Of a stretch of 64,000 nt of DNA, positions 7,969 through 16,288 are shown in pieces (the stretch's first letter is position 1; each line of letters begins with the position of its first letter). A program made the position numbers and the translations under genes. This DNA is from Parahaliea maris (GTDB taxonomy: Bacteria; Pseudomonadota; Gammaproteobacteria; Pseudomonadales; Halieaceae). The notes below the pieces were generated by a model. That model was not told where the DNA came from and did not search any database. It saw nothing but the letters and a program-made list of their open reading frames with translations. The stretch covers positions 150,111-214,110 of the forward strand of contig NZ_VRZA01000008.1 in assembly GCF_008064665.1 (NCBI RefSeq), read 5' to 3'.

Positions 7969-10823
7969 AATCGATACACTCCGGAACCCACCTGGTACAC
8001 GGCACGACTTCCTGACTGCCGAAGCCATTGCGCTCCAGCTGACGCTTTTACCGCTTCTGCGGAATGCGCGGGAACGTGGATCTCGGCAACAGCGCCCACC
8101 GGTACGATCACTTCGAGGTCGAGCTGCCCGTCCCGGATTTTCCAATCGGAACTCACCTTCCCGAGAGGGGTTTTTATGGCAGCACGCGCATAACTGATGT
8201 CTGCCACGGGTTGGGGCGCAATGCGGATCGTCCGATATCCCGGTGAAGTTTCTCGAATACCAGCCAGGTACTGGAATAGCCAATCGTCTATCGTGCCGCG
8301 AAAGGCGTGATTATGGGAGCGCGCGTGCTCATGCCACGCCTCCCAGTGAGTGTCAACGATAATCGTTTCACCACCTTTAGCCTCACTACCGTCCAACGTC
8401 AAAAACCAGTAACCCCACCCGGGGAAGGACGGTGTCGTGGCAGCGCGGTACGCGAGCTCACCACCGCCACATTCACTCAGGGTGGGCATCACATCTTTCA
8501 ATACCGTGGCACCGGTGGTGATATGCTCGCCGTGCGTTTCTCCAACGTCCGTCAGCAGCTGCTTGCACAATTCAGCGCGGTCGGCCGCTGGCACCAGGCC
8601 CAGAGCGAGCGGCAGTACGTTATCGGTCTGAAATTGCCTGGCGTCCACTTCAGCGGCGGGCAATTGAACCATCATCGGAATATCATCAGGCATTTGTTCC
8701 GGCAACTCGACCCCCGGCGGAGGCCCCATCTGGGGGGGCTGGTAAGGGAAGTCGTAGTGCCTGGCCCGTGGATCATAGTATTTCGTATTTATTGCCCGCC
8801 CCACCCTGCGGGCAAAATCTGAGTAAATGCCCGCGTCGTCGTGGTTACCCAACGCGTCAGCTATTTCAGCCAGGGCCGATGCAGAACGATAGATATATGC
8901 CGTACCTACAAGTTGGTTATCCATGCCACTCCCGTAGGCGGGTTCGTGGTCACCCCAGGTTTTGCCCGTAAACAGGTAATCGGTGGAAGCGAGTTCGCGC
9001 ATCCACTTTGCCATCCAGCGAGTCATCCCGGCGTAGTTTTCACGCAGCGTACGTAGATTACCGCGCTGTCGGTAAAGCGCATGATTGACCAGCACATAAC
9101 TCGAAGACCAAATGGGATCACTGGTGAGGCCCACAAAGGGGTCCTCCTGGGGCCCACCGGGGTTCTGGTTCGGGACGATCACCGCCAGTCCACCATCGGC
9201 GGCCTGGTTGTCGCGGTGATCCAGCATCCACTTTTCCCAGAAATTCTCGGAAGCCAGGTTCATCAACGCACTATCCACGATCAGCAGCGCATCCGCGGCC
9301 CAACCACGCTTTTCGTACATTGGCGTATCCGTTGGAATGTGATGCAGATTACTCACGGTGGATTGCACCATCGCACGGTGGTACCGGTTCAACAGTTCAT
9401 CAGAACTTTCGAAGACACCTGTGACCGGAATGTCATTGTTCAGCAACAAGCCCTCGACTTGCTCGATCCTCACTTCCTCAGGGGCATCGACCTGAACGAA
9501 ACGGTAGCCGTTGTAGCTGTAGCTTGGCGTATAGATTTCGCCCTCTGGGTCTCCACGCAAGGTGTAGCTGTACACCTGCACCGGGGTGCCGCCGAAGGGA
9601 CCATCATTGCCGGAATTGATCGTTCCCTCGCTGGTAAGCTTTTCGCCATATTTGATCGTCACACTGCTGCCGGCAGGTCCTGAAAGTCGAATACGCGCCC
9701 AGCCAGCCCTTGTGGTTTTGAAGTCATAGAGGGTGGTCGTACTGGTGACCGGGATACGGCTGGGACTGCTCAACTCACCGGTGACTCTGACGGGCTCGAT
9801 ATCCTGAGCCTTGAGTGCACCGGAGGGCGCGATTGCCAGCAGCGCCCGGGCCCAGTCCCTGTCATCGAAATCGACGTCGTTCCAGCCCGGCTGCTGGAGC
9901 CGCGCATCGTATACCTCGCCATATTTGACTGAATTCGTTAGCGTCGGCCCATCAGACGCCTTCCATGAAGCATCACTCAGGATTTCCCTCTCGGTGCCGT
10001 CGTCAAATCGCACCAGCAAATGCAGCTTGAGTTTCGGTTCGCTGAGCCAGGGCGCGACCGCAGTATCAATGTTATTGTAATCGGCGTAGAACCCGCGTCC
10101 CAGGCTGACACCGATCGCGTTACTACCCGGCCTTAACATATCTGTTATGTCATAGGTCACATACATGACGCGGCGATCGAAAGGGGTAAATGCCGGGTCC
10201 AACTCGTGATCTCCGATCCGGCTCCCATTGAGGTATGCCTTGTAGTAGCCCAGACCGGCAATGTAGGCACGCGCAACGCTGATCTGCTTGTCCGGCAAGT
10301 CAAATTCCGAGCGCAACAGCGCCTCCGGGGACTCCGAGTCCCCGCGGGTTCTAACCCGGCCGATCCATTCTCCCTGAAACTCCTGCGAGTCGATGAAGGC
10401 GGTTTCAAACCAGGTCAGTGTACTCCATTCCGAAGCCCTGTCTTCATCCCAAACCCGGGCAGCAATATGGTAGCGTGTGCGCGACTGCAATTTCGGGCCG
10501 GTATAGACAATATCGAACGAATCCCCGGATTCGACCCGACCGCTCGACCAGACATCACCTCTATTATCACGGTTGCTGGAAACCCGTATTTCGTAAGCGG
10601 TCTGCCTGGCTCCGTTGTAGTTTGCCTCGACGATCCAGCCTATACGAGGCTCTGGGGTATCGATGCCTAACGGTTGCTGACGATGCTCGACGGTGAGGTC
10701 TGTCACCGACAGCGAGTCAGCCGGTGCCGGTTCCTGCACTGCCCCGGCGGCGGCCAGGGCATTCAGAACGTACAGGATAACTCCCATGACTGTGGTGATC
10801 AGGTAGTTGCGTTGTGCCGTCAT
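7920..10823 (-). CDS. GH78 alpha-L-rhamnosidase
   Basis: 967 residues with an N-terminal hydrophobic export signal (VMGVILYVLNALAAAGAVQ). The domain order is typical of GH78. An Ig-like N-terminal domain (LTVEHRQQPLGIDTPEPRIGW) comes first, then the rhamnosidase N domain (ARAYIAGLGYYKAYLNGSRIGDHELDPAFTPFDRRVMYVTYDI). An (alpha/alpha)6 barrel follows, with the acidic segment TDTPMYEKRGWAADAL, equivalent to the usual DERxGWxGD acid region, and then PGWGYWFLTLDGSE...THWEAWHEHARSHNHAF. A C-terminal beta-sandwich (SPGYRTIRIAPQP) ends the protein. It hydrolyses terminal L-rhamnose from glycosides, including flavonoid rhamnosides in characterised relatives. A QMGPPPGVELPEQMP segment near 8689-8742 is one of the recurring Pro/Gly-rich stretches of the locus. 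It is divergent from GH106 at 11010. Confidence 0.93.
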   Translation of the reverse strand: MTAQRNYLITTVMGVILYVLNALAAAGAVQEPAPADSLSVTDLTVEHRQQPLGIDTPEPRIGWIVEANYNGARQTAYEIRVSSNRDNRGDVWSSGRVESGDSFDIVYTGPKLQSRTRYHIAARVWDEDRASEWSTLTWFETAFIDSQEFQGEWIGRVRTRGDSESPEALLRSEFDLPDKQISVARAYIAGLGYYKAYLNGSRIGDHELDPAFTPFDRRVMYVTYDITDMLRPGSNAIGVSLGRGFYADYNNIDTAVAPWLSEPKLKLHLLVRFDDGTEREILSDASWKASDGPTLTNSVKYGEVYDARLQQPGWNDVDFDDRDWARALLAIAPSGALKAQDIEPVRVTGELSSPSRIPVTSTTTLYDFKTTRAGWARIRLSGPAGSSVTIKYGEKLTSEGTINSGNDGPFGGTPVQVYSYTLRGDPEGEIYTPSYSYNGYRFVQVDAPEEVRIEQVEGLLLNNDIPVTGVFESSDELLNRYHRAMVQSTVSNLHHIPTDTPMYEKRGWAADALLIVDSALMNLASENFWEKWMLDHRDNQAADGGLAVIVPNQNPGGPQEDPFVGLTSDPIWSSSYVLVNHALYRQRGNLRTLRENYAGMTRWMAKWMRELASTDYLFTGKTWGDHEPAYGSGMDNQLVGTAYIYRSASALAEIADALGNHDDAGIYSDFARRVGRAINTKYYDPRARHYDFPYQPPQMGPPPGVELPEQMPDDIPMMVQLPAAEVDARQFQTDNVLPLALGLVPAADRAELCKQLLTDVGETHGEHITTGATVLKDVMPTLSECGGGELAYRAATTPSFPGWGYWFLTLDGSEAKGGETIIVDTHWEAWHEHARSHNHAFRGTIDDWLFQYLAGIRETSPGYRTIRIAPQPVADISYARAAIKTPLGKVSSDWKIRDGQLDLEVIVPVGAVAEIHVPAHSAEAVKASAGAQWLRQSGSRAVYQVGSGVYRFHVSEYAGTVAVTGNT

Positions 10824-11009
10824 TGGAGATGTCCGTTTATTGTAGATTATGGGTGCTTGCTGGCCATGCTAGGGAGCGATTTTGCAGGGATTGTGGAGAC
10901 GCAGCGCGGGGTCACCCCCTGCACGGCAAGAAAATGATCCACAATTTCTCCATATTTGGGCTTCACTGTTGAGAATATTCGCAGTTGCGCAAGCAGGAAT
11001 TATAGAATA
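10824..11009. promoter_or_regulatory. Divergent control region between GH78 and GH106 genes
   Basis: 186 bases separate the two starts. The stretch includes TTTTGCAGGGATTGTGGAG (10880-10898), close to the left arm of the 5406 element (TTGTGCAGGGAATATGGAG), and CTCCATATTTGGG (10948-10960), resembling the right arm. The spacing is 49 instead of 19, so a shared regulator is plausible but not shown. Promoter boxes cannot be assigned with confidence. Confidence 0.35.
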
Positions 11010-13994
11010 ATGAAAATATCCCGACGCCGGTTTGTCACCGGCGCCAGTACCGTTCTGGCGACCTCAATGCTTCCCTGCGGGTTTGCTCGCTCCGCCTCGA
11101 CGCCCGTGACCGGCTGTAGCACCATTCCCCTACCCCCTATGGAGGAACGCCCCAGGTTCCGCTGGTGGTGGCCCGGAGGCTATGTCGAGCCGGATCAGAT
11201 CGAGAGGGAAGTGGCCGCCATGGCGGATGCCGGCTTCGGTGGCTTCGAAATTGCCGACGTGCGCGACGGAATTCAGGTACCGCTGGATCCGAAGACCTAC
11301 GGCTGGGGGTCAAAACGCTGGGTAGCGGCAGTCGAACGCGCGCTGGAGGTTGCGGCCCAGCGGGGGCTGAAAGCCGATATCACTCTGGGGGCGCATTGGC
11401 CGACCGGCGTGCCGGGTGTTACCCCCGACGATCCCGCCGCAGCCAAGGAACTTGTTCACGGCCTGTTGATTCTCGATGGCGGTGAATCCTACAGCGGCAC
11501 CCTGCCAGCGTTTGCGAAACCGGCGTCAGGTCTGCACATGCACACTGTACCGCCCAGGGTCACAGCGCAATTGCTACGCGTACAGGCGTACCGCGAGTTG
11601 CGTGTAGAATCCGGGACTACCGTTCTCGACCCCGCGTCCAGGATTGATCTCACCGACACGGTGACTGACGGCGCCCTTGACTGGCAGGCGCCAGCCCAGG
11701 GGCGCTGGCATTTGTTCGCATTCTGGGTCCGGGGCACTGCGCAAACGCAAAACCTGTTCGACCGCGCCATAGCGACATCCATGTTGTCAGACCCGGTCGC
11801 CTGTGCCGTAGACGTGTACGGAAAAGCGGGAACCCGCGCTTGCATCGATTACTGGGAGAACCACCTGCTTCCTCCGCGAACTCGCACTCTACTGCGCCAG
11901 ATTGGGGGGAATTTCTTCGAAGACTCGCTGGAGTTGAAGGCGGTCAAACACTGGTCGCCGGATCTCCCCAGGGAATTTCTCCAACTTCGCGGTTACGACG
12001 TCTTTCCGTTCCTCCCCCTGCTCGCCGTGTCAGCGGACGACGTCGGTGAACTACCGCCCTGGATAGAGGAGAAGCCGCCGCGTTTGTACCAACTGGACGG
12101 AATTGACCCGGATCGCTTCGACGAGGATTTCCAGCAGACGTTGACGCAAATGTATGCGAACAACCGTATCAGGTCGCTATCCGAGTGGGCGAGGACGCTC
12201 GGAATGGGTATGCGCGCACAGTGCTCCGGCCTGGCCGCAGCCTACTGCGATGTGCCGGAAGGGGATAACGCAGACAATATCGACAGTTTCAGCGCCAAGG
12301 CCGCGGCCAGGGACATCGCCGGTAACAGAATTCTTTCTGATGAGGCTGCCACGTTTATCGGCGGCCAGGCACACGTGGCGGACTGGAAGCTGTTACTTTT
12401 CATGTTACAGCGCGACTTCGCGGGAGGCGTCAATCAGGTAGTGCTTCACGGGTTCAGTTACGCAGACTCCCCCGATGCGAAATGGCCCGGATTTTCGGCG
12501 TTTGGGCGTGTCATTGGCAACGACTGGGGGCCGCGTAGCCCCCTTTGGCATCACGCCAGCGATATTTCTGGCTATCTGGGGCGTCTCCAGCATCTCTTAC
12601 AGAGTGGACGCTCCCAGGCGGATGTGGTGGTACTGGAGCCTATCAGCCGAAGTAGTGTCGCCGCCAACTTCAATCGCAGCGGCTCGTCGTTTGGGGAGGC
12701 ACTGCGACTCTCTGGCTACACGCGACACCACATTCAACCGGACCTTCTCAACCACCCCAAGGCTGCGGTAGAGGGCGGTGTGTTGACGCCCAATGGGGCG
12801 GGCTACCGGGCCCTGGTACTGGTGCCCACCCAGGAAATGGCGCCAGAGACCGCGGAAAAGCTGCGGGATTTTGCGGCGGCGGGTTTGCAGCTTATCCTGA
12901 TCGGCGCTGCGCCAACAGACGTTCCCGGACTGCATGATATCAAGGCGAGGAAGCACCGCCTCGCTCAGGCATGGCAGCATTTACACACCTATAAATCTGT
13001 CCACACGGTCGCAACCGAGCAGGCCGCCATTGACAAGCTGAACCAGGTGGGAGTCGCTCCAGTACTGGGCTTTTCGGCACAGTGTCGCGTGCTGCCCATT
13101 GTGCGAGTCCATGCGAACTGGACCGATTACTACCTGCTCAACGATTCCGATGCAGAAATACCCCTGACCATGTCCTTTCGCGGTACTGGCGCGGCCACGG
13201 AAATCGATCTCTGGAGCGGTAACCAGTACCGTCTCGAGAATTTTCAGGCAGCAGCGGGCCGCATTCGGGGGCCGCTGACCTTCAAGGCCAATGAGGCCCG
13301 CATTATCCGCTTACATCACCGTAATTCCACCTGTAAAGACTCGCCTGTCCGAAACCCGCTGGCTGCGCTCAAAACTCAATTACCCCTGCAGCAGTGGCAA
13401 CTGCGTGTTGAAGACTGGCAGCCCGGCGATGATGCCACGACCACGCGCAAGACGGTCCACCAGCTACAGCTCGAAAAGTTGTCTGCCTGGTCCGATATCG
13501 CACTGCTGCGTGACGTTTCCGGTATTGGCCACTACTCCACACAGCTGTCGTTGCCGAAAACCTGGCGCCCCACGGACGGCGCAGTGCTGGACATCGGGCG
13601 CGTGGGTGGGAGTTTCCGGCTTCGCATTAATGGTCGGGACCTACCGCCGCTCAACCAGTTCGAAAGCCGGTTTGAAGTGGCGGAGTGGCTGCAGGCAGGT
13701 AATAACGACATCGAGGTGGAGGTAGCGACTACGCTGAACAATCGGTTGAGGTCGCTGGGGCCAGACGCGGGAATAAGCCTCCCGATCGGCGTGGAGATGC
13801 CCGACGCCCAGTTTTCCGATGACTGGCGACCGCCGGCGGATGCTGATGCCATGGCACCGCCTACGGGCACTTATCTGGGGGCGCCCCTGGCCGGACCCGA
13901 TGCCATGATGGCTCCCGGCGCCACGGCCCCTGGCGGAGGTCGTCGGGTTCAGGCTTACGGACTCATCGGGCCGGTTACTATCAGCCATGGCTGA
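11010..13994 (+). CDS. GH106-family alpha-L-rhamnosidase-like glycosyl hydrolase (Tat exported)
   Basis: 994 residues from the start MKISRRRFVTGASTVLATSM, chosen because it opens a twin-arginine signal (SRRRFVTG) and has AAGCAGGAAT upstream; an 18-codon in-frame extension is less likely. The mature protein opens with the GH106 hallmark RPRFRWWWPGGYVEPDQI and AGFGGFEIADVRDG. It continues through GWGSKRWVAAVERAL, GGNFFEDSLEL and SDEAATFIGGQAHVADW, and ends with a galactose-binding-like sandwich (VLDIGRVGGSFRLRINGRDLPP) and GLIGPVTISHG. A Met/Pro/Ala/Gly-rich insertion (13850-13940) separates the last strands. Tat export implies folding in the cytoplasm before secretion, unlike the Sec-type GH106 at 2306-5281. 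It heads a plus-strand run with the SnoaL-like, EF-hand and second SnoaL genes. Confidence 0.85.
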   Translation: MKISRRRFVTGASTVLATSMLPCGFARSASTPVTGCSTIPLPPMEERPRFRWWWPGGYVEPDQIEREVAAMADAGFGGFEIADVRDGIQVPLDPKTYGWGSKRWVAAVERALEVAAQRGLKADITLGAHWPTGVPGVTPDDPAAAKELVHGLLILDGGESYSGTLPAFAKPASGLHMHTVPPRVTAQLLRVQAYRELRVESGTTVLDPASRIDLTDTVTDGALDWQAPAQGRWHLFAFWVRGTAQTQNLFDRAIATSMLSDPVACAVDVYGKAGTRACIDYWENHLLPPRTRTLLRQIGGNFFEDSLELKAVKHWSPDLPREFLQLRGYDVFPFLPLLAVSADDVGELPPWIEEKPPRLYQLDGIDPDRFDEDFQQTLTQMYANNRIRSLSEWARTLGMGMRAQCSGLAAAYCDVPEGDNADNIDSFSAKAAARDIAGNRILSDEAATFIGGQAHVADWKLLLFMLQRDFAGGVNQVVLHGFSYADSPDAKWPGFSAFGRVIGNDWGPRSPLWHHASDISGYLGRLQHLLQSGRSQADVVVLEPISRSSVAANFNRSGSSFGEALRLSGYTRHHIQPDLLNHPKAAVEGGVLTPNGAGYRALVLVPTQEMAPETAEKLRDFAAAGLQLILIGAAPTDVPGLHDIKARKHRLAQAWQHLHTYKSVHTVATEQAAIDKLNQVGVAPVLGFSAQCRVLPIVRVHANWTDYYLLNDSDAEIPLTMSFRGTGAATEIDLWSGNQYRLENFQAAAGRIRGPLTFKANEARIIRLHHRNSTCKDSPVRNPLAALKTQLPLQQWQLRVEDWQPGDDATTTRKTVHQLQLEKLSAWSDIALLRDVSGIGHYSTQLSLPKTWRPTDGAVLDIGRVGGSFRLRINGRDLPPLNQFESRFEVAEWLQAGNNDIEVEVATTLNNRLRSLGPDAGISLPIGVEMPDAQFSDDWRPPADADAMAPPTGTYLGAPLAGPDAMMAPGATAPGGGRRVQAYGLIGPVTISHG

Positions 13995-14036
13995 CGGGCA
14001 GGTAAACGGGCCATCGATTCTACAGGAGAGACTATT

Positions 14037-14582
14037 GTGAGACTCATGCAACAGGCAATCCATCGCCTGACAGCCAACCTCGTTACCTGTGCGGTCATAC
14101 TGATGGTTCCCGGCTCCGTAACCGCTGGGGACCATGACTACTCCCTGGCTGACAGCCCCAACAAACTAACCGCGCTGAGGTACATCTACCTGGCAAACAA
14201 TGAAGGCAGGTTCGCGGAAGCCCGCAAGCAGTTTTATGACCCAGCAGCGCTTGAGGAAGACGACAAGCGACGTCGAGCGCGGCTAAAGGAGATCACCCTG
14301 GCATCCGGTGTCGCAGCGCCAGAAAAAGCCAGCCTCCCGCCACCGCCAAGCCCTGTCTTTACCGTTAAACGGGTGGTGGAAGAAGGTGATGTCGTGGTGG
14401 TACTGGCTTTTGTCGAGGGCGTCGGTATCGGTGATCAAATAACCACATTCATGGGCACTCCCGGCGGAACCAAAATCGGCGATGCCGTTGTGGAAATATT
14501 TCGGTTCAATGCACAGGGTAAAATACTGAGGAAGTGGGATGTAATAGAACCGCTGTCAGAGGCCACCTACGATTTTCGTTAA
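14037..14582 (+). CDS. Secreted SnoaL/NTF2-like small protein
   Basis: 181 residues starting at GTG (14037), preceded by AGGAGAG six bases upstream; an ATG three codons later is the alternative. A signal peptide ends near GSVTAG. The mature part (TALRYIYLANNEGRFAEARKQFYDPA, then a charged helix, then VFTVKRVVEEGDVVVVLAFVEG and DAVVEIFRFNAQGKILRKWDV) has the pattern of SnoaL-like polyketide-cyclase proteins: helix 1-2, basic linker, antiparallel sheet ending 'GKI.xxWDV'. A PPPPSP stretch lies near residue 104. No catalytic residues can be assigned. It is 42 bases after the GH106 gene and probably co-transcribed with it. Its product may act on the aglycone or sugar released in the periplasm, which is inference. 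Confidence 0.6.
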   Translation: MRLMQQAIHRLTANLVTCAVILMVPGSVTAGDHDYSLADSPNKLTALRYIYLANNEGRFAEARKQFYDPAALEEDDKRRRARLKEITLASGVAAPEKASLPPPPSPVFTVKRVVEEGDVVVVLAFVEGVGIGDQITTFMGTPGGTKIGDAVVEIFRFNAQGKILRKWDVIEPLSEATYDFR

Positions 14583-14583
14583 A

Positions 14584-14628
14584 AGGGAACAACCATCAGG
14601 ACAAGTATTGGATCTCTGCATATTTCCT
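14584..14628 (+). promoter_or_regulatory. Possible regulatory half-site pair upstream of EF-hand gene
   Basis: CTGCATATTTCCT (14616-14628) matches the right arm of the 5406-5450 element at 11 of 13 positions. AGGGAA at 14584 lies at the position expected for the left arm with the same 19-base spacing, although the rest of that arm is degenerate. A similar GCAAATTTCCTCC occurs at 25644, before the MFS gene. Confidence 0.3.
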
Positions 14629-14684
14629 CCCCAATTCAGACTTAGCATTACCATTGTCACTAACAAATATAACGACTGGATGCC

Positions 14685-15080
14685 ATGAACAAGACCACCC
14701 GTTTAATAGCGCATGTGTCACTACTCGCTACCCTGGTGCCACTTTCGGCGCACTCTTCGGACAGCGAAAGGGCTGCTGGAAATCCCGATTTCAGCAAGGT
14801 GACAGCCGCCGTCGACAAAAACTCTGATGGAAAGATGTCGAGAAGTGAATGGCAAGGCGCCGGACTCCCCATGTCTTCTTTCAACATGTTCGAAAGCGGA
14901 CGAGGCTATGTTACACAGAAAGACTACGAAGTTAACCCCGCGCCAGGAGGTATTGATGGCGACGGCGACGGATTCCTGACGGTCGAAGAGTTTATCGAAT
15001 TCGACAAAAAGATGTCGGCTGCTGGCGGTCCGGGTGGCCCACCACCAGGAGGGCCACCGCCTCGGCCAAAGGATCAATAG
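14685..15080 (+). CDS. Secreted EF-hand calcium-binding protein with Pro/Gly-rich tail
   Basis: 131 residues with a Sec signal (MNKTTRLIAHVSLLATLVPLSAHS). Two EF-hand loops are visible. DKNSDGKMSRSEW (about residues 44-56) has Asp1, Asn3, Asp5 and Glu12. DGDGDGFLTVEEF (about residues 88-100) has Asp1, Asp3, Asp5 and Glu12. Both keep the acidic ligands needed for Ca2+. The C terminus is the low-complexity tail GGPGGPPPGGPPPRP. It is likely a periplasmic or outer-membrane calcium-binding partner, and calcium is also required by many glycosidases and PQQ enzymes. It stands alone between two SnoaL-like genes, with a possible operator upstream. Its partner is unknown. Confidence 0.75.
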   Translation: MNKTTRLIAHVSLLATLVPLSAHSSDSERAAGNPDFSKVTAAVDKNSDGKMSRSEWQGAGLPMSSFNMFESGRGYVTQKDYEVNPAPGGIDGDGDGFLTVEEFIEFDKKMSAAGGPGGPPPGGPPPRPKDQ

Positions 15081-15198
15081 ACATCCCTGATCAGCTAGCG
15101 AGCACGCTCTCACGCAACATTACCCCATAGCCGGCATGTAGCCTCGCTAGTGATCGCGAATCGACATTCAACTACATGGTAGAAAAGAGGAAATAAAA

Positions 15199-16128
15199 AT
15201 GATGTTCAAGAAAAGTCTTAGCGCGCTGGCTATCACTGGTGCCGTACTCGCAGGAGGTATAGCGCTGCAGGTATCCGTCCCTGCCAACGCTGAAAGCCGT
15301 CCAACCATCAGCCAGGGCGAGGCGGCCTACGCTGCGTTGCAGGTCCAGAACACCATGAGCAGGCATGCCTACTATCATGCCGCGGGAATGAATCTGGAGG
15401 AAGTCGATACGTTATGGGTTGACCCCAAGGGGCCGAATGCAGCCTCAGCCACCTTTGCCAGCCCCATGTGGGTGATGGCCGGACTGGAGACGGTTCGCAA
15501 CGCCTACGGCAAGGAAAATCAGGCGAATCGCGAGAAGGCGCTCAAAGCGATTCAGGCGGTTGATCCCAGTATTGAGTTCACTGCAGCAAATCTGGGTGCG
15601 GGGCACGAGTGGGCCATGCACACCAACACAACGCCGATTATTGAGGTGGCCGGCGACGGTAAAACCGCCAAGGGTGTCTGGTACTCTCCCGGGGTTGGCT
15701 TGATGGCAAAAGTCACTGACGATGACGCGGAGGTGAACAGTGTGTTTTTCTGGGAAAAGTACGCGGCAGATTTCATAAAAGAGAACGGAAAGTGGAAAAT
15801 CTGGCACCTGCAGATGGCCTACGATTTCACCCCGGGTTTCCCGAAAGAGATGATCGAGGCCATTGAGATTATCAACGGCAGCCTGACCCCGGCTGGAGAT
15901 GATGGCCCCATGCGCCAGGCTGGCGAGCGCATGGCCGAGCTCCCTCCCGGTTTCCAGAAGCCGGCCTATTCCTACCCGCCCTACTCTCCGACGCGGCCGG
16001 GCCTCATCTACCCTCGCCTCCCTGAGCCCTACTATACGTTCTCTGAGACATTCTCCTACTGTAACTGCGATAGCACCAACAGACCCGACAATTCCGCCAC
16101 CCTCGGCATCGTAAAGCTTAAGGAATAA
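15199..16128 (+). CDS. SnoaL/NTF2-like secreted protein (paralogue of 1250-2173)
   Basis: 309 residues with a Sec signal peptide (SLSALAITGAVLAGGIALQVSVPANA) and a good ribosome site (GAGGAAAT) before ATG. The SnoaL-like domain spans about residues 45-220: NTMSRHAYYHAAGMNLEEVDTLWV, then TAANLGAG, HTNTTPIIEVAGDGKTAKGVWYS, FFWEKYAADFIKENGKWKIWHLQ. Conserved His residues in MSRHAYYH and HTN are candidates for a catalytic or metal site. The C-terminal 90 residues, rich in Tyr and Pro (YPPYSPTRPG, LPEPYYTF) and ending SYCNCDSTN, have no assigned fold. Unlike its paralogue it is not a lipoprotein. A Rho-independent terminator follows 22 bases after the stop. The reaction is unknown. Confidence 0.7.
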   Translation: MMFKKSLSALAITGAVLAGGIALQVSVPANAESRPTISQGEAAYAALQVQNTMSRHAYYHAAGMNLEEVDTLWVDPKGPNAASATFASPMWVMAGLETVRNAYGKENQANREKALKAIQAVDPSIEFTAANLGAGHEWAMHTNTTPIIEVAGDGKTAKGVWYSPGVGLMAKVTDDDAEVNSVFFWEKYAADFIKENGKWKIWHLQMAYDFTPGFPKEMIEAIEIINGSLTPAGDDGPMRQAGERMAELPPGFQKPAYSYPPYSPTRPGLIYPRLPEPYYTFSETFSYCNCDSTNRPDNSATLGIVKLKE

Positions 16129-16150
16129 TCGCGAAATTGTGGTCCACTGT

Positions 16151-16187
16151 CGCCCTGGAACGTAAATCGTTCCAGGGCGTTTTTTAT
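16151..16187 (+). terminator. Rho-independent terminator after SnoaL-like gene
   Basis: Perfect 12-bp stem CGCCCTGGAACG / CGTTCCAGGGCG with a 5-base loop (TAAAT), followed immediately by a T tract (TTTTTTATT). It ends the plus-strand GH106/SnoaL/EF-hand run and separates it from the two-component system. Confidence 0.92.
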
Positions 16188-16288
16188 TGGAGCCGGGTCG
16201 TGTAATCTCGTCAGCATAAACTGATGAGCGCTTTTCCGCTTACGCAGACGCAGATCTTGCGCAATATAAGAATCGGTCAGGTAATGTC

